From contig CP119313.1 of the NCBI GenBank assembly GCA_029202485.1, positions 3,162,001 to 3,226,000 of the forward strand: a DNA stretch of 64,000 nucleotides, read 5' to 3'. Position numbers and translations under genes: made by a program. The stretch is from Candidatus Pedobacter colombiensis (GTDB lineage Bacteria > Bacteroidota > Bacteroidia > Sphingobacteriales > Sphingobacteriaceae). This document shows positions 54,201 to 62,195 of this stretch, one piece after another. Each line of letters opens with the position of its first letter. Within the stretch, counting starts at the first letter, position 1. The notes beneath the pieces were generated by a model. That model did no database searches. It was given only the letters and a program-made list of their open reading frames with translations, and was not told where the DNA came from.

Positions 54201-54887
54201 TGCTCTTTGTTTTTCGCGTAGTAGATTTTTATCAGCTTTTTTGACCTGGTATTCTTTTACGGGATTACCGGAGAAATAATCTGCTGCCAGTGATTTTATC
54301 TTCAGATCATCAAACTCCGTATTGATCCAGCTCCCGCCCAATACGACTTTCCCTTTCGCAGCTAGCTGCATATTTGGATCTTGAACATCGATCCAGGGTA
54401 GCTCCTCCTTATTCAAAAAAACTTTGATGCGACTACCCACAACCTGGACTTTGATATCGTACCATTTACCGGGCGTTAACTGAAAATCAAGATGTCTTAA
54501 GGCCAGATGGTCATCTGTCCCCATATAGCCTAATCTAGCCAGATAAAGGTCATTTTCTATCCCACCCCGAAGGCCCAAAATATACCGGTCGTTTCTGCTT
54601 AAAGCTCTGAATCCAGACCAGATTTGTACCTGCTTTTCATTTTCCGGTGTACGTGCTCTGAAGCTGAATTCATAATTAACCATATCAGCATCGCCAAATG
54701 TGGCATAAGCATCTTTACTTTTTAAAACCCCGTTTTCTATCTTAAGCAAACCTTTACCGGTTTTTTCTAACTTGCTTTTAGGGTTCTCAAACCGTTCTGT
54801 TACATCAATCTTTGATTGCGCAAACAGATTTGTACTAAAAAACAACAGCATTAAAGTAAGGGTTCGAAATTGATCGCTCATCGTCAT
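51261..54887 (-). CDS. GH2 glycosidase with N-terminal LamG/DUF1080-like domain
   Basis: A 1208-residue secreted protein (signal peptide ending NLFAQ). Residues about 25-205 form a concanavalin-like domain (WYDIKVQVVGSRIKVFLNKEEL, WINTEFDDLKIKSL) of the LamG/3-keto-disaccharide-hydrolase type. Then come the GH2 sugar-binding domain (LDGAWLFSPGY, YLELTFDAVSKIGEVFING), an Ig-like domain, and the barrel with acid/base Glu near 679 (WTVNNEMKF) and nucleophile Glu near 778 (LISQEFSTGY). The C-terminal region again holds a glutamine-amidotransferase-like segment (ILILSGLDAANTSAAEIAQVK). Whether the first domain only binds glycan or also acts on it cannot be told. It lies between the permease and GH43. 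Confidence 0.88.
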   Translation of the reverse strand: MTMSDQFRTLTLMLLFFSTNLFAQSKIDVTERFENPKSKLEKTGKGLLKIENGVLKSKDAYATFGDADMVNYEFSFRARTPENEKQVQIWSGFRALSRNDRYILGLRGGIENDLYLARLGYMGTDDHLALRHLDFQLTPGKWYDIKVQVVGSRIKVFLNKEELPWIDVQDPNMQLAAKGKVVLGGSWINTEFDDLKIKSLAADYFSGNPVKEYQVKKADKNLLREKQRAAYKPIPVKPIGQSRTKISLDGAWLFSPGYESKTADAISPSSSDQDWHVMTVPQFWNPNREWLHGERYNTASKGVSDNYYQKEIERCEGYTFDYKKTDVGYYRQWLELPENINGKYLELTFDAVSKIGEVFINGKRASDPHIGMFGEFKVNATPFLKPGKNLIVVKVSRDYVKDIKDADKVTDVAVTVPVTNKMLKDLAHGFYNDDPAGIWQPVALVISDPVRITDVYIKPKLTGADFEVTVKNNSNAAQKFTLSTAINSAKNKSALYDAVNLKDLSLNAGEEKTFSYSVQNLKPLLWTPTIPNLYNFNFILGLVGKEADRQMVVSGFRTFKARGDFFYLNDKQYWLRGGNHTPMSLAPNDTALANQFNKLLHDGNIMVTRTHTAPYNELWLSSSDQNGVGVSYEGGWPWLMIRNSMPDPKLIELWKNEFYDLIKKYRNHPALLFWTVNNEMKFYDNDPDFEQAKLKMAIISDVVKRIRQIDPTRPVCFDSNYTRNERKFGKDFFTKIDDGDIDDHHWYVNWYHGSIFNEFNGEWQKNFKNEGRPLISQEFSTGYASETGHPTRFYTYVHQNPGSLVGNYAYEFANPEYFLKAQTFITRESAEAVRRTNEKAAGILHFAALTWFKNIYLADKIAPHPSYLAMKKALQPVLVSAELWGRHFYAGAQLPARIYVVNDRDDATALAETELQWSIQDANGKTLVSGKEAIEPVAYYGRKWIAPKINIPSILPAAKINAKLVLRLLEKGKTVSENDYELLLSNQKWLGANELKGQNIVLVDKSDKATAVADYIGLTYKKSNSLIEAIQGKPGILILSGLDAANTSAAEIAQVKSFVTAGGKLLLLNSGKLAVSLFPEQVRDVLQENGEIVSIEIPESTVFDDIDPMETRYFNNNKRDNPLVMKSAYKINRDQGIEALASFVKIHGYLEGDMNERTRKLDEIKGFPIVKIKNTGTAILSEMMLEKGTTDPVAGKLFVNMLKDLSSN

Positions 54888-54928
54888 TGTGTGTGTTATA
54901 ATTTGGTATAAAAAAATGTAAAACAGCC

Positions 54929-56164
54929 TTAGTGTTTTACTTTATAAAATTTGTAGGCAAACAGGAAGATCACTACATAGCAAATGATCGGGGCATAATA
55001 TGCATTGGCAATTCCGACTCTGTCGGCTATTAGCCCCATGATGAAAGGGAAAAATGCCCCCCCCACTACTCCCATTGACAAAAATGAAGCAGCCTGTTGT
55101 GTATGTGCACCAAGGTTTTTAAGGCCCAAACTAAAGATGGTAGGGAACATAATGCTAAAAAAGAAATTGATCATCAATAAAGCAACGAAAGACACCACAC
55201 CAAAGCTTTGAGCAACGATGAGGCACATCACAATGTTTCCTAAAGCAAATGCCGCCAATAGCTTATTTGGGGCAATCAGACGCATTAAAAATGTCCCTAT
55301 AAAACGTCCTGCTAGCATCATTCCCATAAAGGCAACCATATAATTACCTGCTTCGGCATCAGTAAAGCCCATCTTTTCATGCCCATAATTGATAAAAAAC
55401 GCCCATGTTCCTGCCTGGGCAGCCACATTAAAGAACTGCGCTGCAACGGCCCACACAAAATGTTTATGAGCCAATAACTTTTTATCGGGTGCAATGTCTA
55501 TATGCTCTGCATCCAGAGATGAAACCGCATGTGGGTCTGTAGTAGGTGGAACTTTAACAAAAGAAAAAGATATGGAAACCAACAAAATAACCACACCTAT
55601 TACCGCATATAGTATTTTAACGGAAGTAAGGTCTGTACTCCCTTCCACATTATGACTCAATAAAAAGTAGCTACCGATTGCAGGGCCCAGCATAGCGCCA
55701 ACTGCGTTAAAAGACTGTGCAAAATTAATCCGCTGATCACTGGTCCGCTGATCTCCGAGTGAAGCGACGAAAGGATGCGCTACCGTTTCCAGCGTAGATA
55801 AACCACAGCCAACAATAAACAGGGCAATACCAAAAAAGGCAAATGAGGAAATATTGGCGGCAGGCACAAATAAGAAGGCGCCCAATGCAAAAAGGGATAG
55901 CCCCAAAAGCACGCCTTTTTTATAACCAAAACGTTTCATAAATAAGCCGGCAGGAATCCCCATTACGGCATAAGCACCAAAAACTGCAAACTGTACAAAG
56001 GCCGACTGTGATTTGGAAAGACTCATGGTATGTTGAAAGTGTTTGTTTAATACATCGGCCATGGTAATGGCGATCCCCCAAAACATAAAAAGTGAGGTAA
56101 CAAAGACAAGCGTGAGCAGAAATTTCTTGTCGGTAAAAGCGACTTTAGTGGTTGATTCGTTCAT
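54929..56164 (-). CDS. FucP-type sugar:H+ symporter (MFS)
   Basis: The frame starts at 56194; ATG 56164 (MNESTTKVAFTDKKFLLTL) is preferred, giving 411 residues with 12 membrane helices. FucP-family features are the acidic residue in TM1 (GIAITMADVLNKHFQ), the second in TM4 (GCGLSTLETVAHPFVA) and NFAQSFNAVGAMLGP. Related proteins import L-fucose, glucose, galactose or N-acetylglucosamine with protons. Its place between two hydrolase genes suggests it takes up the monosaccharide that the operon releases. Confidence 0.9.
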   Translation of the reverse strand: MNESTTKVAFTDKKFLLTLVFVTSLFMFWGIAITMADVLNKHFQHTMSLSKSQSAFVQFAVFGAYAVMGIPAGLFMKRFGYKKGVLLGLSLFALGAFLFVPAANISSFAFFGIALFIVGCGLSTLETVAHPFVASLGDQRTSDQRINFAQSFNAVGAMLGPAIGSYFLLSHNVEGSTDLTSVKILYAVIGVVILLVSISFSFVKVPPTTDPHAVSSLDAEHIDIAPDKKLLAHKHFVWAVAAQFFNVAAQAGTWAFFINYGHEKMGFTDAEAGNYMVAFMGMMLAGRFIGTFLMRLIAPNKLLAAFALGNIVMCLIVAQSFGVVSFVALLMINFFFSIMFPTIFSLGLKNLGAHTQQAASFLSMGVVGGAFFPFIMGLIADRVGIANAYYAPIICYVVIFLFAYKFYKVKH

Positions 56165-56196
56165 TTTTTTGGTTGTTAGATAATTTAAATCCAATT

Positions 56197-57456
56197 CTAT
56201 TTTTTAAGTATAGGAGCGGGAATATTAAGTTGAAAAGGGATTTCTTTCCTCAGCATTTTGCCTGCATAGCCACTCAGGTACAAATAATAATCTGAAGGGA
56301 TGCCTTCTTCCGGCTTAACAAACTCAATGTTGCCTGCCGGAGGATTTTTACTGATTTTAAAAATTGCCGTTCCTTCATCTACTTCATCAAACATAGCCAC
56401 GTACAACATTTCTGCACCATTTTGAATCGTACCTGAAAGTTGCTTCCAGAAGAACTGCCCCTTATTTCTTGGAATTTGATCTAATGGGGACTCTGGTCTC
56501 ATGTTATGCCAGCTAAAGCCCGGATAAACTACGGGTACATAGTCTATGTTATATTGTTTGCACCAGGCAATATCTGCCCGGACCCTTTCCATCATCTTTG
56601 GAATCCGGGACTCAATAAACCGACCAACAAACCAGGGATGTATGATGTCTATCTTCTTGAATGTTTCCAGCAATTCCGGATCAGGTTCTGTATCTCCGGC
56701 AAGCTCTCGCCACTGCGTTGGAACACCCAACAGAATAGAACAGCCTCCGTAAACCGGATCCTTTTGTAAAAAATCAATAATCGTACGAACATTTTTTAAT
56801 GAATACTTTCTGTTGTCATTAAAACCCACTCCCCAAAGGGCTACCAAAGGCTTTCCATTGTGATATAGATAACTTTGATTGTTACCTCGGCTGGTCAGTT
56901 TCATACTGTCTACCAGTTGCTTAAAATCATTAATAACCAGCTGTTCATCACCGTCTTGCATGCCCGAAAAATCGTACATTACTGCAATTGCTCTTTTATA
57001 CTTTTCAGCAGCATTGAGTGCAGAGGAAAGCACTTTATTGTTGTGATTAACTCCTTTCGCGTACTTGAGATTGGTAACGAAGCGCTGAACAAATGCACCA
57101 TCAATACCATATTGTTGCATCCATTTAAAATGAAGCTTTACGGTCGACTCGTCATAAGCACTAAACAGGTATGCATTGTCGCCATTTGCCAGTTTAAAGG
57201 GTGTTTTATATGTTTTTTCATATTCAGACATCTCCGGCCAGATTTCTACTCCTATTCTTTCTTTATCGATGTTTCCATAATGATTCCAGCCTCGATCAGC
57301 ACCATCTCCTTTAGCATTAAACCAACCTTGATAACCCGCCATGACCAATCCTTTATAACTCGCGAACCTGGATTGTCTGGCATGTTTATTTTGGGCATAA
57401 CCAAAACCGGTTATCATAGCACATATCAACAGTAAATATATTTTTCTCCTCATCAT
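56197..57456 (-). CDS. GH71/GH99-like endo-acting glycosidase
   Basis: A 419-residue secreted protein (signal peptide MMRRKIYLLLICAMITGFGYAQ). The barrel starts with GLVMAGYQGWFNAKGDGADRG, the hallmark of the Bacteroidota GH71/99-like group. It has the HFKWMQQYGIDGAFVQRFV block and, near the end, MFDEVDEGTAIFK, which occupies the place of the GH99 catalytic acids. GH99 enzymes cleave alpha-1,2-mannosidic or related alpha links. The precise activity of this subgroup is not established. It starts 3 bases after GH92 and is followed by the permease. Confidence 0.85.
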   Translation of the reverse strand: MMRRKIYLLLICAMITGFGYAQNKHARQSRFASYKGLVMAGYQGWFNAKGDGADRGWNHYGNIDKERIGVEIWPEMSEYEKTYKTPFKLANGDNAYLFSAYDESTVKLHFKWMQQYGIDGAFVQRFVTNLKYAKGVNHNNKVLSSALNAAEKYKRAIAVMYDFSGMQDGDEQLVINDFKQLVDSMKLTSRGNNQSYLYHNGKPLVALWGVGFNDNRKYSLKNVRTIIDFLQKDPVYGGCSILLGVPTQWRELAGDTEPDPELLETFKKIDIIHPWFVGRFIESRIPKMMERVRADIAWCKQYNIDYVPVVYPGFSWHNMRPESPLDQIPRNKGQFFWKQLSGTIQNGAEMLYVAMFDEVDEGTAIFKISKNPPAGNIEFVKPEEGIPSDYYLYLSGYAGKMLRKEIPFQLNIPAPILKK

Positions 57457-57459
57457 TTC

Positions 57460-59739
57460 TTATTTTGACATTTTTAAATCCTGTCCTGTTCCCCATATTT
57501 TATTTGGCAATGGTCCCATTTCCAGTTCCAGCTTACCGCCGGCAATAAGTTGCTGATGGGTAAACCATGGAGTGTCTAATACTTTACCATCAAACTTTGC
57601 ACTTTGAATATATTTATTTACCACTGAACTTTTATTCGCTATAATCTGGAAGGTTTTGCCATTCGGTAAATCAATGGCTACTTTTTCAAATACAGGACTT
57701 CCAATTGTATATACTGGTATTCCGGGTGTTACCGGGTAAAATCCCATGGCCGAGAAAACCACAAATGCAGTCATTCCGCCACCATCTTCATCACCCGGAA
57801 TACCAAATACATTATCTTTAAACCAGGTATCCAACAGGAACCGGATACGTTTTTGTGTTTTCCATGGAGACGATGTATAATTATATAAGTAAGGGATATG
57901 AAAACCAGGTTCGTTTCCCATAGAAAACTGTCCGACTATTCCTGTTACGTCCGGAAATCTTGCCTGAAACTCGTACTGACTTCTTCCTAATGGTTCCCGG
58001 AATAGTTGATCCAGTTTATTCTCAAAAGCCTTTCTTCCGCCCATCAGGGTCATCAAACCATCAACATCATGTTGCACCTGCCACATGTAAGTCCAACCGT
58101 TGTTTTCATCATAATAATCCCTGCCTCCCATGCCGCCGTCAAATTTTGGATCAATTTTTATCCAGTTTCCTTTATTATCCTTAGGTAAGAACAACCCTGC
58201 TTCATTACTCCAAAGATTTTTATAGTTCTGACCTCTCAAATTAAACTTAGCATAATCCTGTTGTTTTCCCATATCCTTTGCAAGTTGGCCTAATGCCCAA
58301 TCATCGTAACTGTGTCCTAATGTGACTGCTACAGCCTGACGTTTTTCAAATTTGTCGACCGTTGCTACATATTCCTTTTCACCAATATTCAGCGCAGGGA
58401 AATAACCCTTACTATGGTAAAAATCATCAAGTTCTGTTTTTGGTCCATTTCTCCATGGAATCATAGTTGCTTCATTTGCATTCTTTAACGAGCCCTCATA
58501 AGCCTTATTCAGGTCAAAGTTTTTTAATCCTTTTCTATGCGCATCTAAAAAACTAACGGTGGAATGAAATCCATTCATACAGGCATGATCGCCAAACAAC
58601 ACCGGAAAAGTTGGCATCCAACCGCTTTGCTCATACATCTTTACATATGAATTTAACATATCTTCTTCCTGCTCCGGATTCAGGATAATTCTAAGGGGAT
58701 GATGTGCCAGATAAGTATCCCAGGCCCAGTCGTCTACATAAAACGGGCGATTACTCTGATGTATCTTGTGATCAAATCCGCTAAAGTATTGGCCGTCTTC
58801 TGTGATATCTACCATACGTTCGTAACAACGATATAAAGCGGTATAAAATGAGCGCCGCTGAGCTTCTGTAGCACCGGTAGTTTTGATTTGATTGATCACT
58901 TTTGCCCATGCAGCTTCAGCTATAGCAACTTGCTGATCAAAACTCATGTTCTTCAATTCATTGTTATAGTTCTTTTTAGCTTGTTCTGCACTTACATAGG
59001 ATATTGCATATTTAAATTCAATAGTTCCGGTTGTGTTCTGCGGAAAACGAACCCAGGCACGGGCATCTTTTCCAGTAACTTTACGTACCGGCGAAAGCTT
59101 GTTATCCTTTACTGTACCCACAACAGCCTCTTCACTAAAAACACCATATAGATAAACTTTAATATCATCATGATAAACCTCCATGCCGGTAATTTCGTTG
59201 GCAGAAATAAAGCTAAATTCATTCAAACCCTGATTGTAGTTTTCAAAGAGTAGTGCCTTCATTCCTTTAGCGGGGAATTCAAATTTATAATAGCCTGTTT
59301 TTTTCCCCGGAGTAAATGAAACCTTAACATCATCATCAATAAGATAAGTGCTGTAATACCATGGGCGGGTAATTTCGAGGTCATAATCATAGGTCATTTT
59401 TCTTTTCCAGCTATCAGGCTCCGGATTTTGAGTAGCAGGCTTTAGGGCAAAAACCTCTCCCAACCGATGAGAAACCACATTTAGAGGAAAGCTTGAAATC
59501 TGATCGTCCATATAATCCTTTCTCTGCGGAAACATTCTGATCATTTGGTTGGGCAATTGAACAGTTGGCCTTGTGGGTTGCAATAAGTGACCGACATTGC
59601 CAATCAAAGGGTCTACATATTTTAGATTACCTGAACCATCATAGGACTTTTCCTGTCCAACAGCACATCCGTTATTAAAGAAAAGCAAGGTTAAAAACAA
59701 CGCATTCCTGATTATAAATTGAATAATATTCTTTATCAT
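57460..59739 (-). CDS. GH92-like glycosidase (divergent alpha-mannosidase family)
   Basis: A 759-residue protein with an N-terminal hydrophobic signal and a possible lipobox (FNNGC). GH92 features: YVDPLIGN start of the N-terminal beta-sandwich, MTYDYDLEITRPWYYSTYLI, the (alpha/alpha)6 barrel with SMGNEPGFHIPYLYNYTSSPW and the C-terminal block GIPGDEDGGGMTAFVVFSAMGFYPVTPG. In typical calcium-dependent mannosidases that block reads GNDDCGQMSAW, so metal- or substrate-binding residues differ here. The family removes alpha-linked mannose from glycans by inversion. This divergent branch may have another specificity. Gap 97 bases to the dehydrogenase/cytochrome gene. Confidence 0.82.
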   Translation of the reverse strand: MIKNIIQFIIRNALFLTLLFFNNGCAVGQEKSYDGSGNLKYVDPLIGNVGHLLQPTRPTVQLPNQMIRMFPQRKDYMDDQISSFPLNVVSHRLGEVFALKPATQNPEPDSWKRKMTYDYDLEITRPWYYSTYLIDDDVKVSFTPGKKTGYYKFEFPAKGMKALLFENYNQGLNEFSFISANEITGMEVYHDDIKVYLYGVFSEEAVVGTVKDNKLSPVRKVTGKDARAWVRFPQNTTGTIEFKYAISYVSAEQAKKNYNNELKNMSFDQQVAIAEAAWAKVINQIKTTGATEAQRRSFYTALYRCYERMVDITEDGQYFSGFDHKIHQSNRPFYVDDWAWDTYLAHHPLRIILNPEQEEDMLNSYVKMYEQSGWMPTFPVLFGDHACMNGFHSTVSFLDAHRKGLKNFDLNKAYEGSLKNANEATMIPWRNGPKTELDDFYHSKGYFPALNIGEKEYVATVDKFEKRQAVAVTLGHSYDDWALGQLAKDMGKQQDYAKFNLRGQNYKNLWSNEAGLFLPKDNKGNWIKIDPKFDGGMGGRDYYDENNGWTYMWQVQHDVDGLMTLMGGRKAFENKLDQLFREPLGRSQYEFQARFPDVTGIVGQFSMGNEPGFHIPYLYNYTSSPWKTQKRIRFLLDTWFKDNVFGIPGDEDGGGMTAFVVFSAMGFYPVTPGIPVYTIGSPVFEKVAIDLPNGKTFQIIANKSSVVNKYIQSAKFDGKVLDTPWFTHQQLIAGGKLELEMGPLPNKIWGTGQDLKMSK

Positions 59740-59836
59740 TCTGAAGACTTAAGATTAATATATAGGTTATTTTTTTACATATCATGGGCACAATAACCTC
59801 TAAAAAGGGTCATTCTGCATGTGATATGTAGGTTTT

Positions 59837-62059
59837 CTATTTTTTTGTGCTTTCCAGTTCTTTAATGGTCCAGTTCTTAGTGCGGCCTTGATTCGCCGCC
59901 CTTACTTTCCTGACTTCTTCTGGTTTAATCAGGGGTGCTTTGTTTCCAAGATCATTCCGGATATAGCTCAGTACCGAAGCAATATATTCGTCGTCATTGC
60001 TCCCAAGTGCCGGCATAGCATCCGCATACTTTTTATCATCAACAGGACCGGATAAGCCATGAAGTAAAATTTTGATTAGTTTTTCAGGATCTCCATTTAC
60101 ATCTTTTACTCCAGCCAATGGAGGTGCAGGCATATCCTTTCCGCCAATAGTCACCCCCTTTCCGTCGGCACCATGACAAATGGCACACAATTGCTTAAAG
60201 ATAGTGGCTCCATTTAACATCAATTTTTGATCTTCTTCCTTCATTGCTGCTGCTTTCCTGGCTGCTAGCACACGTGCATTATTCTCATTTTCAAAGCTTT
60301 TCTGAGATTCAACTAATAACTGATTATCAGGATAATTTGCGATCATATATTTGATAATATCCTGGGCTTTATCTGACTTGCTAAATCTTAATGTTAAGGC
60401 CAGCTGAAAACGCACATCGGCATTAGGGTCGTTTTTAAGGAATTCCATCTCATTGATCAGTTGCTCAGCTCCTTTCCCAACCAGGTCGTCACAGATCCAC
60501 ACGGCAGTTTTACGCAGCTCCGGATCATTGTCCCGAAATGCTTGTTTAAGCAGTTCCTTATCTAAAACTTTTAAGCCGCTCAATGTCCATAGCGCATGTA
60601 TCTTACCCAGTTGGCTGGTTGTTTTACTCAATGCCATGACTTTCAAAGCAGGAACGACTGATTTATCGCCACGAATTACAATCAATTTCTGCGCATTATC
60701 GCGCCACCATCCATTAGCATGTGCCAGATAAGGAATTAATTTATCTGTACTTAGGTCTAACATTTTCGGCACATTCCGATCTGGTTTTATACCATCATAT
60801 ACTACACGGTAAATTCTACCTCTACCAATATTCTTATCAAATTTCTTTTCATCAATTTGTTTACGGAGATAGGTGCCTTTTTTTGTCCAATTGCCTTCTT
60901 GTATGATTCCACGGTACATATCAACAATGTATAGACATCCATCTGGTCCTGTTACGCTATTCACAGGTCTAAAATTCATATCTGTAGATGCAATGAATTC
61001 CTCTTTATTGTAAGCGTTTTTTAAAGTAATTTTTCCATTCGTATTCGTCACTTTAGCACGTCTGATTAACCTGCCTACCGGCTCACATATAAATAAATCT
61101 CCTTGTGCATCTGCCGGTAATGCAGTTCCCCTAAAAATTGATTGTCCTGTACAAGCAGTAAAATGATTAAGTGTACTATCCGGACGTAATCTGCTTAAGC
61201 CTCCCTGAACATCAGGGGTAGAAATAATGGGCCACACTGCCTGAAAATCGTCATTATACTGATCTTTAAAATCAAATCTGCCATAGGCAGGATTTTGCTG
61301 AAAGTTAAGTGCAGGTGTTTCTGATCCGGCGGCAGAAAAAAACAATCTCCCATAATTATCGCTGGTTAAGCCCCATTGGCCTCCCGGCCCTTCATACAGG
61401 GACTCGGCTTTAAGCATTCCATCTTGATACACATATCGCTTATTCTCAACAGTGACATAAATTCTATTGTCAAGGTTCCACATTAACCCACTCTTTTGAT
61501 GTTCCAGATTACTGGTACTGATCTCGTCATTTCTGAAAACCAATTTCTTTTCATCTGCTTTTCCATCTCCATCGGTATCCCTGTAACTGTAAATATTATT
61601 GGAATTTGTTTCATTTACCAAAATCCGATCATCCAGAGCGAGAATCATTCTTGGCAATAGCAACTGATCTATAAAAACAACAGCCTTGTCCATTTTTCCA
61701 TCACCATTGGTATCTTCCAGCCGTTTAACTGTACATATTGGTTTCATTTCACCGGTTCCATCTGCATCCTGCATATAGGTATTCATTTCGGCGACATACA
61801 TTCTTCCGTTTCCATCCCATGCTATAGCTACAGGCTCATGAATCATGGGTTCACTGGCTACCAGCTCCAGGTGATATCCCTTCTGCAAATGCATGGTCTT
61901 TAAACTTTCCTGAGGAGATAAATAAGCTGGTGAAGGGTTCTTATTCACGATAATGTTTCCATTGGCATCACGTTGTACGATTTGTCTGGATACTTTACAG
62001 GTATATATAACCATCGACAATACCAGGATACTCCATACAAGTTTCTTGTTTCTTTTCAT
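59837..62059 (-). CDS. Propeller dehydrogenase-like domain + HEAT-like repeats + cytochrome c
   Basis: A 740-residue secreted protein or lipoprotein (MKRNKKLVWSILVLSMVIYTC). Residues about 50-410 form a beta-propeller of the membrane-bound/sorbosone dehydrogenase type (HLELVASEPMIHEPVAIAWDGNGRMYVAEMNTY, DTNGDGKMDKAVVF). Residues about 430-590 carry helical HEAT-like repeats (LRKTAVWICDDLVG). A class-I cytochrome c follows with heme motif CAICH near 624 and a distal Met region (DAMPALGSNDDEYIASVLSYI). Such proteins are linked to periplasmic oxidation with electron transfer to the respiratory chain; substrates are unknown. It is the first gene of the second operon within the window after the BACON/LRR terminator. 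Confidence 0.87.
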   Translation of the reverse strand: MKRNKKLVWSILVLSMVIYTCKVSRQIVQRDANGNIIVNKNPSPAYLSPQESLKTMHLQKGYHLELVASEPMIHEPVAIAWDGNGRMYVAEMNTYMQDADGTGEMKPICTVKRLEDTNGDGKMDKAVVFIDQLLLPRMILALDDRILVNETNSNNIYSYRDTDGDGKADEKKLVFRNDEISTSNLEHQKSGLMWNLDNRIYVTVENKRYVYQDGMLKAESLYEGPGGQWGLTSDNYGRLFFSAAGSETPALNFQQNPAYGRFDFKDQYNDDFQAVWPIISTPDVQGGLSRLRPDSTLNHFTACTGQSIFRGTALPADAQGDLFICEPVGRLIRRAKVTNTNGKITLKNAYNKEEFIASTDMNFRPVNSVTGPDGCLYIVDMYRGIIQEGNWTKKGTYLRKQIDEKKFDKNIGRGRIYRVVYDGIKPDRNVPKMLDLSTDKLIPYLAHANGWWRDNAQKLIVIRGDKSVVPALKVMALSKTTSQLGKIHALWTLSGLKVLDKELLKQAFRDNDPELRKTAVWICDDLVGKGAEQLINEMEFLKNDPNADVRFQLALTLRFSKSDKAQDIIKYMIANYPDNQLLVESQKSFENENNARVLAARKAAAMKEEDQKLMLNGATIFKQLCAICHGADGKGVTIGGKDMPAPPLAGVKDVNGDPEKLIKILLHGLSGPVDDKKYADAMPALGSNDDEYIASVLSYIRNDLGNKAPLIKPEEVRKVRAANQGRTKNWTIKELESTKK

Positions 62060-62148
62060 AATCTATTTCCAGTCCTTGTTTATGCCTGCTTATTTTAGCG
62101 ATAGCATATATGGTCATTTTCTTTATTGGTAATCAGGATAGAAATTCT

Positions 62149-62182
62149 AAAAAACTATCACGAGCTTTGAGACTCGTGATAG
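62149..62182 (-). terminator. Rho-independent terminator after the BACON/LRR gene
   Basis: A perfect 10-bp stem (CTATCACGAG / CTCGTGATAG, loop 8 nt) 13 bases past the stop codon, followed on the minus strand by TTTTTT. It divides the right-hand operon from the dehydrogenase gene. Confidence 0.85.
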
Positions 62183-62195
62183 CCTTAATTTTTAA

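Noticed and set aside
56875..57435. A 186-codon plus-strand frame opposite the GH71/99-like gene
   Set aside because: It is antisense to a well-supported gene, has no recognisable motif and reads as the reverse of conserved codons.
59777..59830. Inverted repeat TACATATCATG ... CATGTGATATGTA between the GH92 and cytochrome genes
   Set aside because: The arms are imperfect with a loop of about 30 bases and no T tract; too weak to call an operator or terminator.
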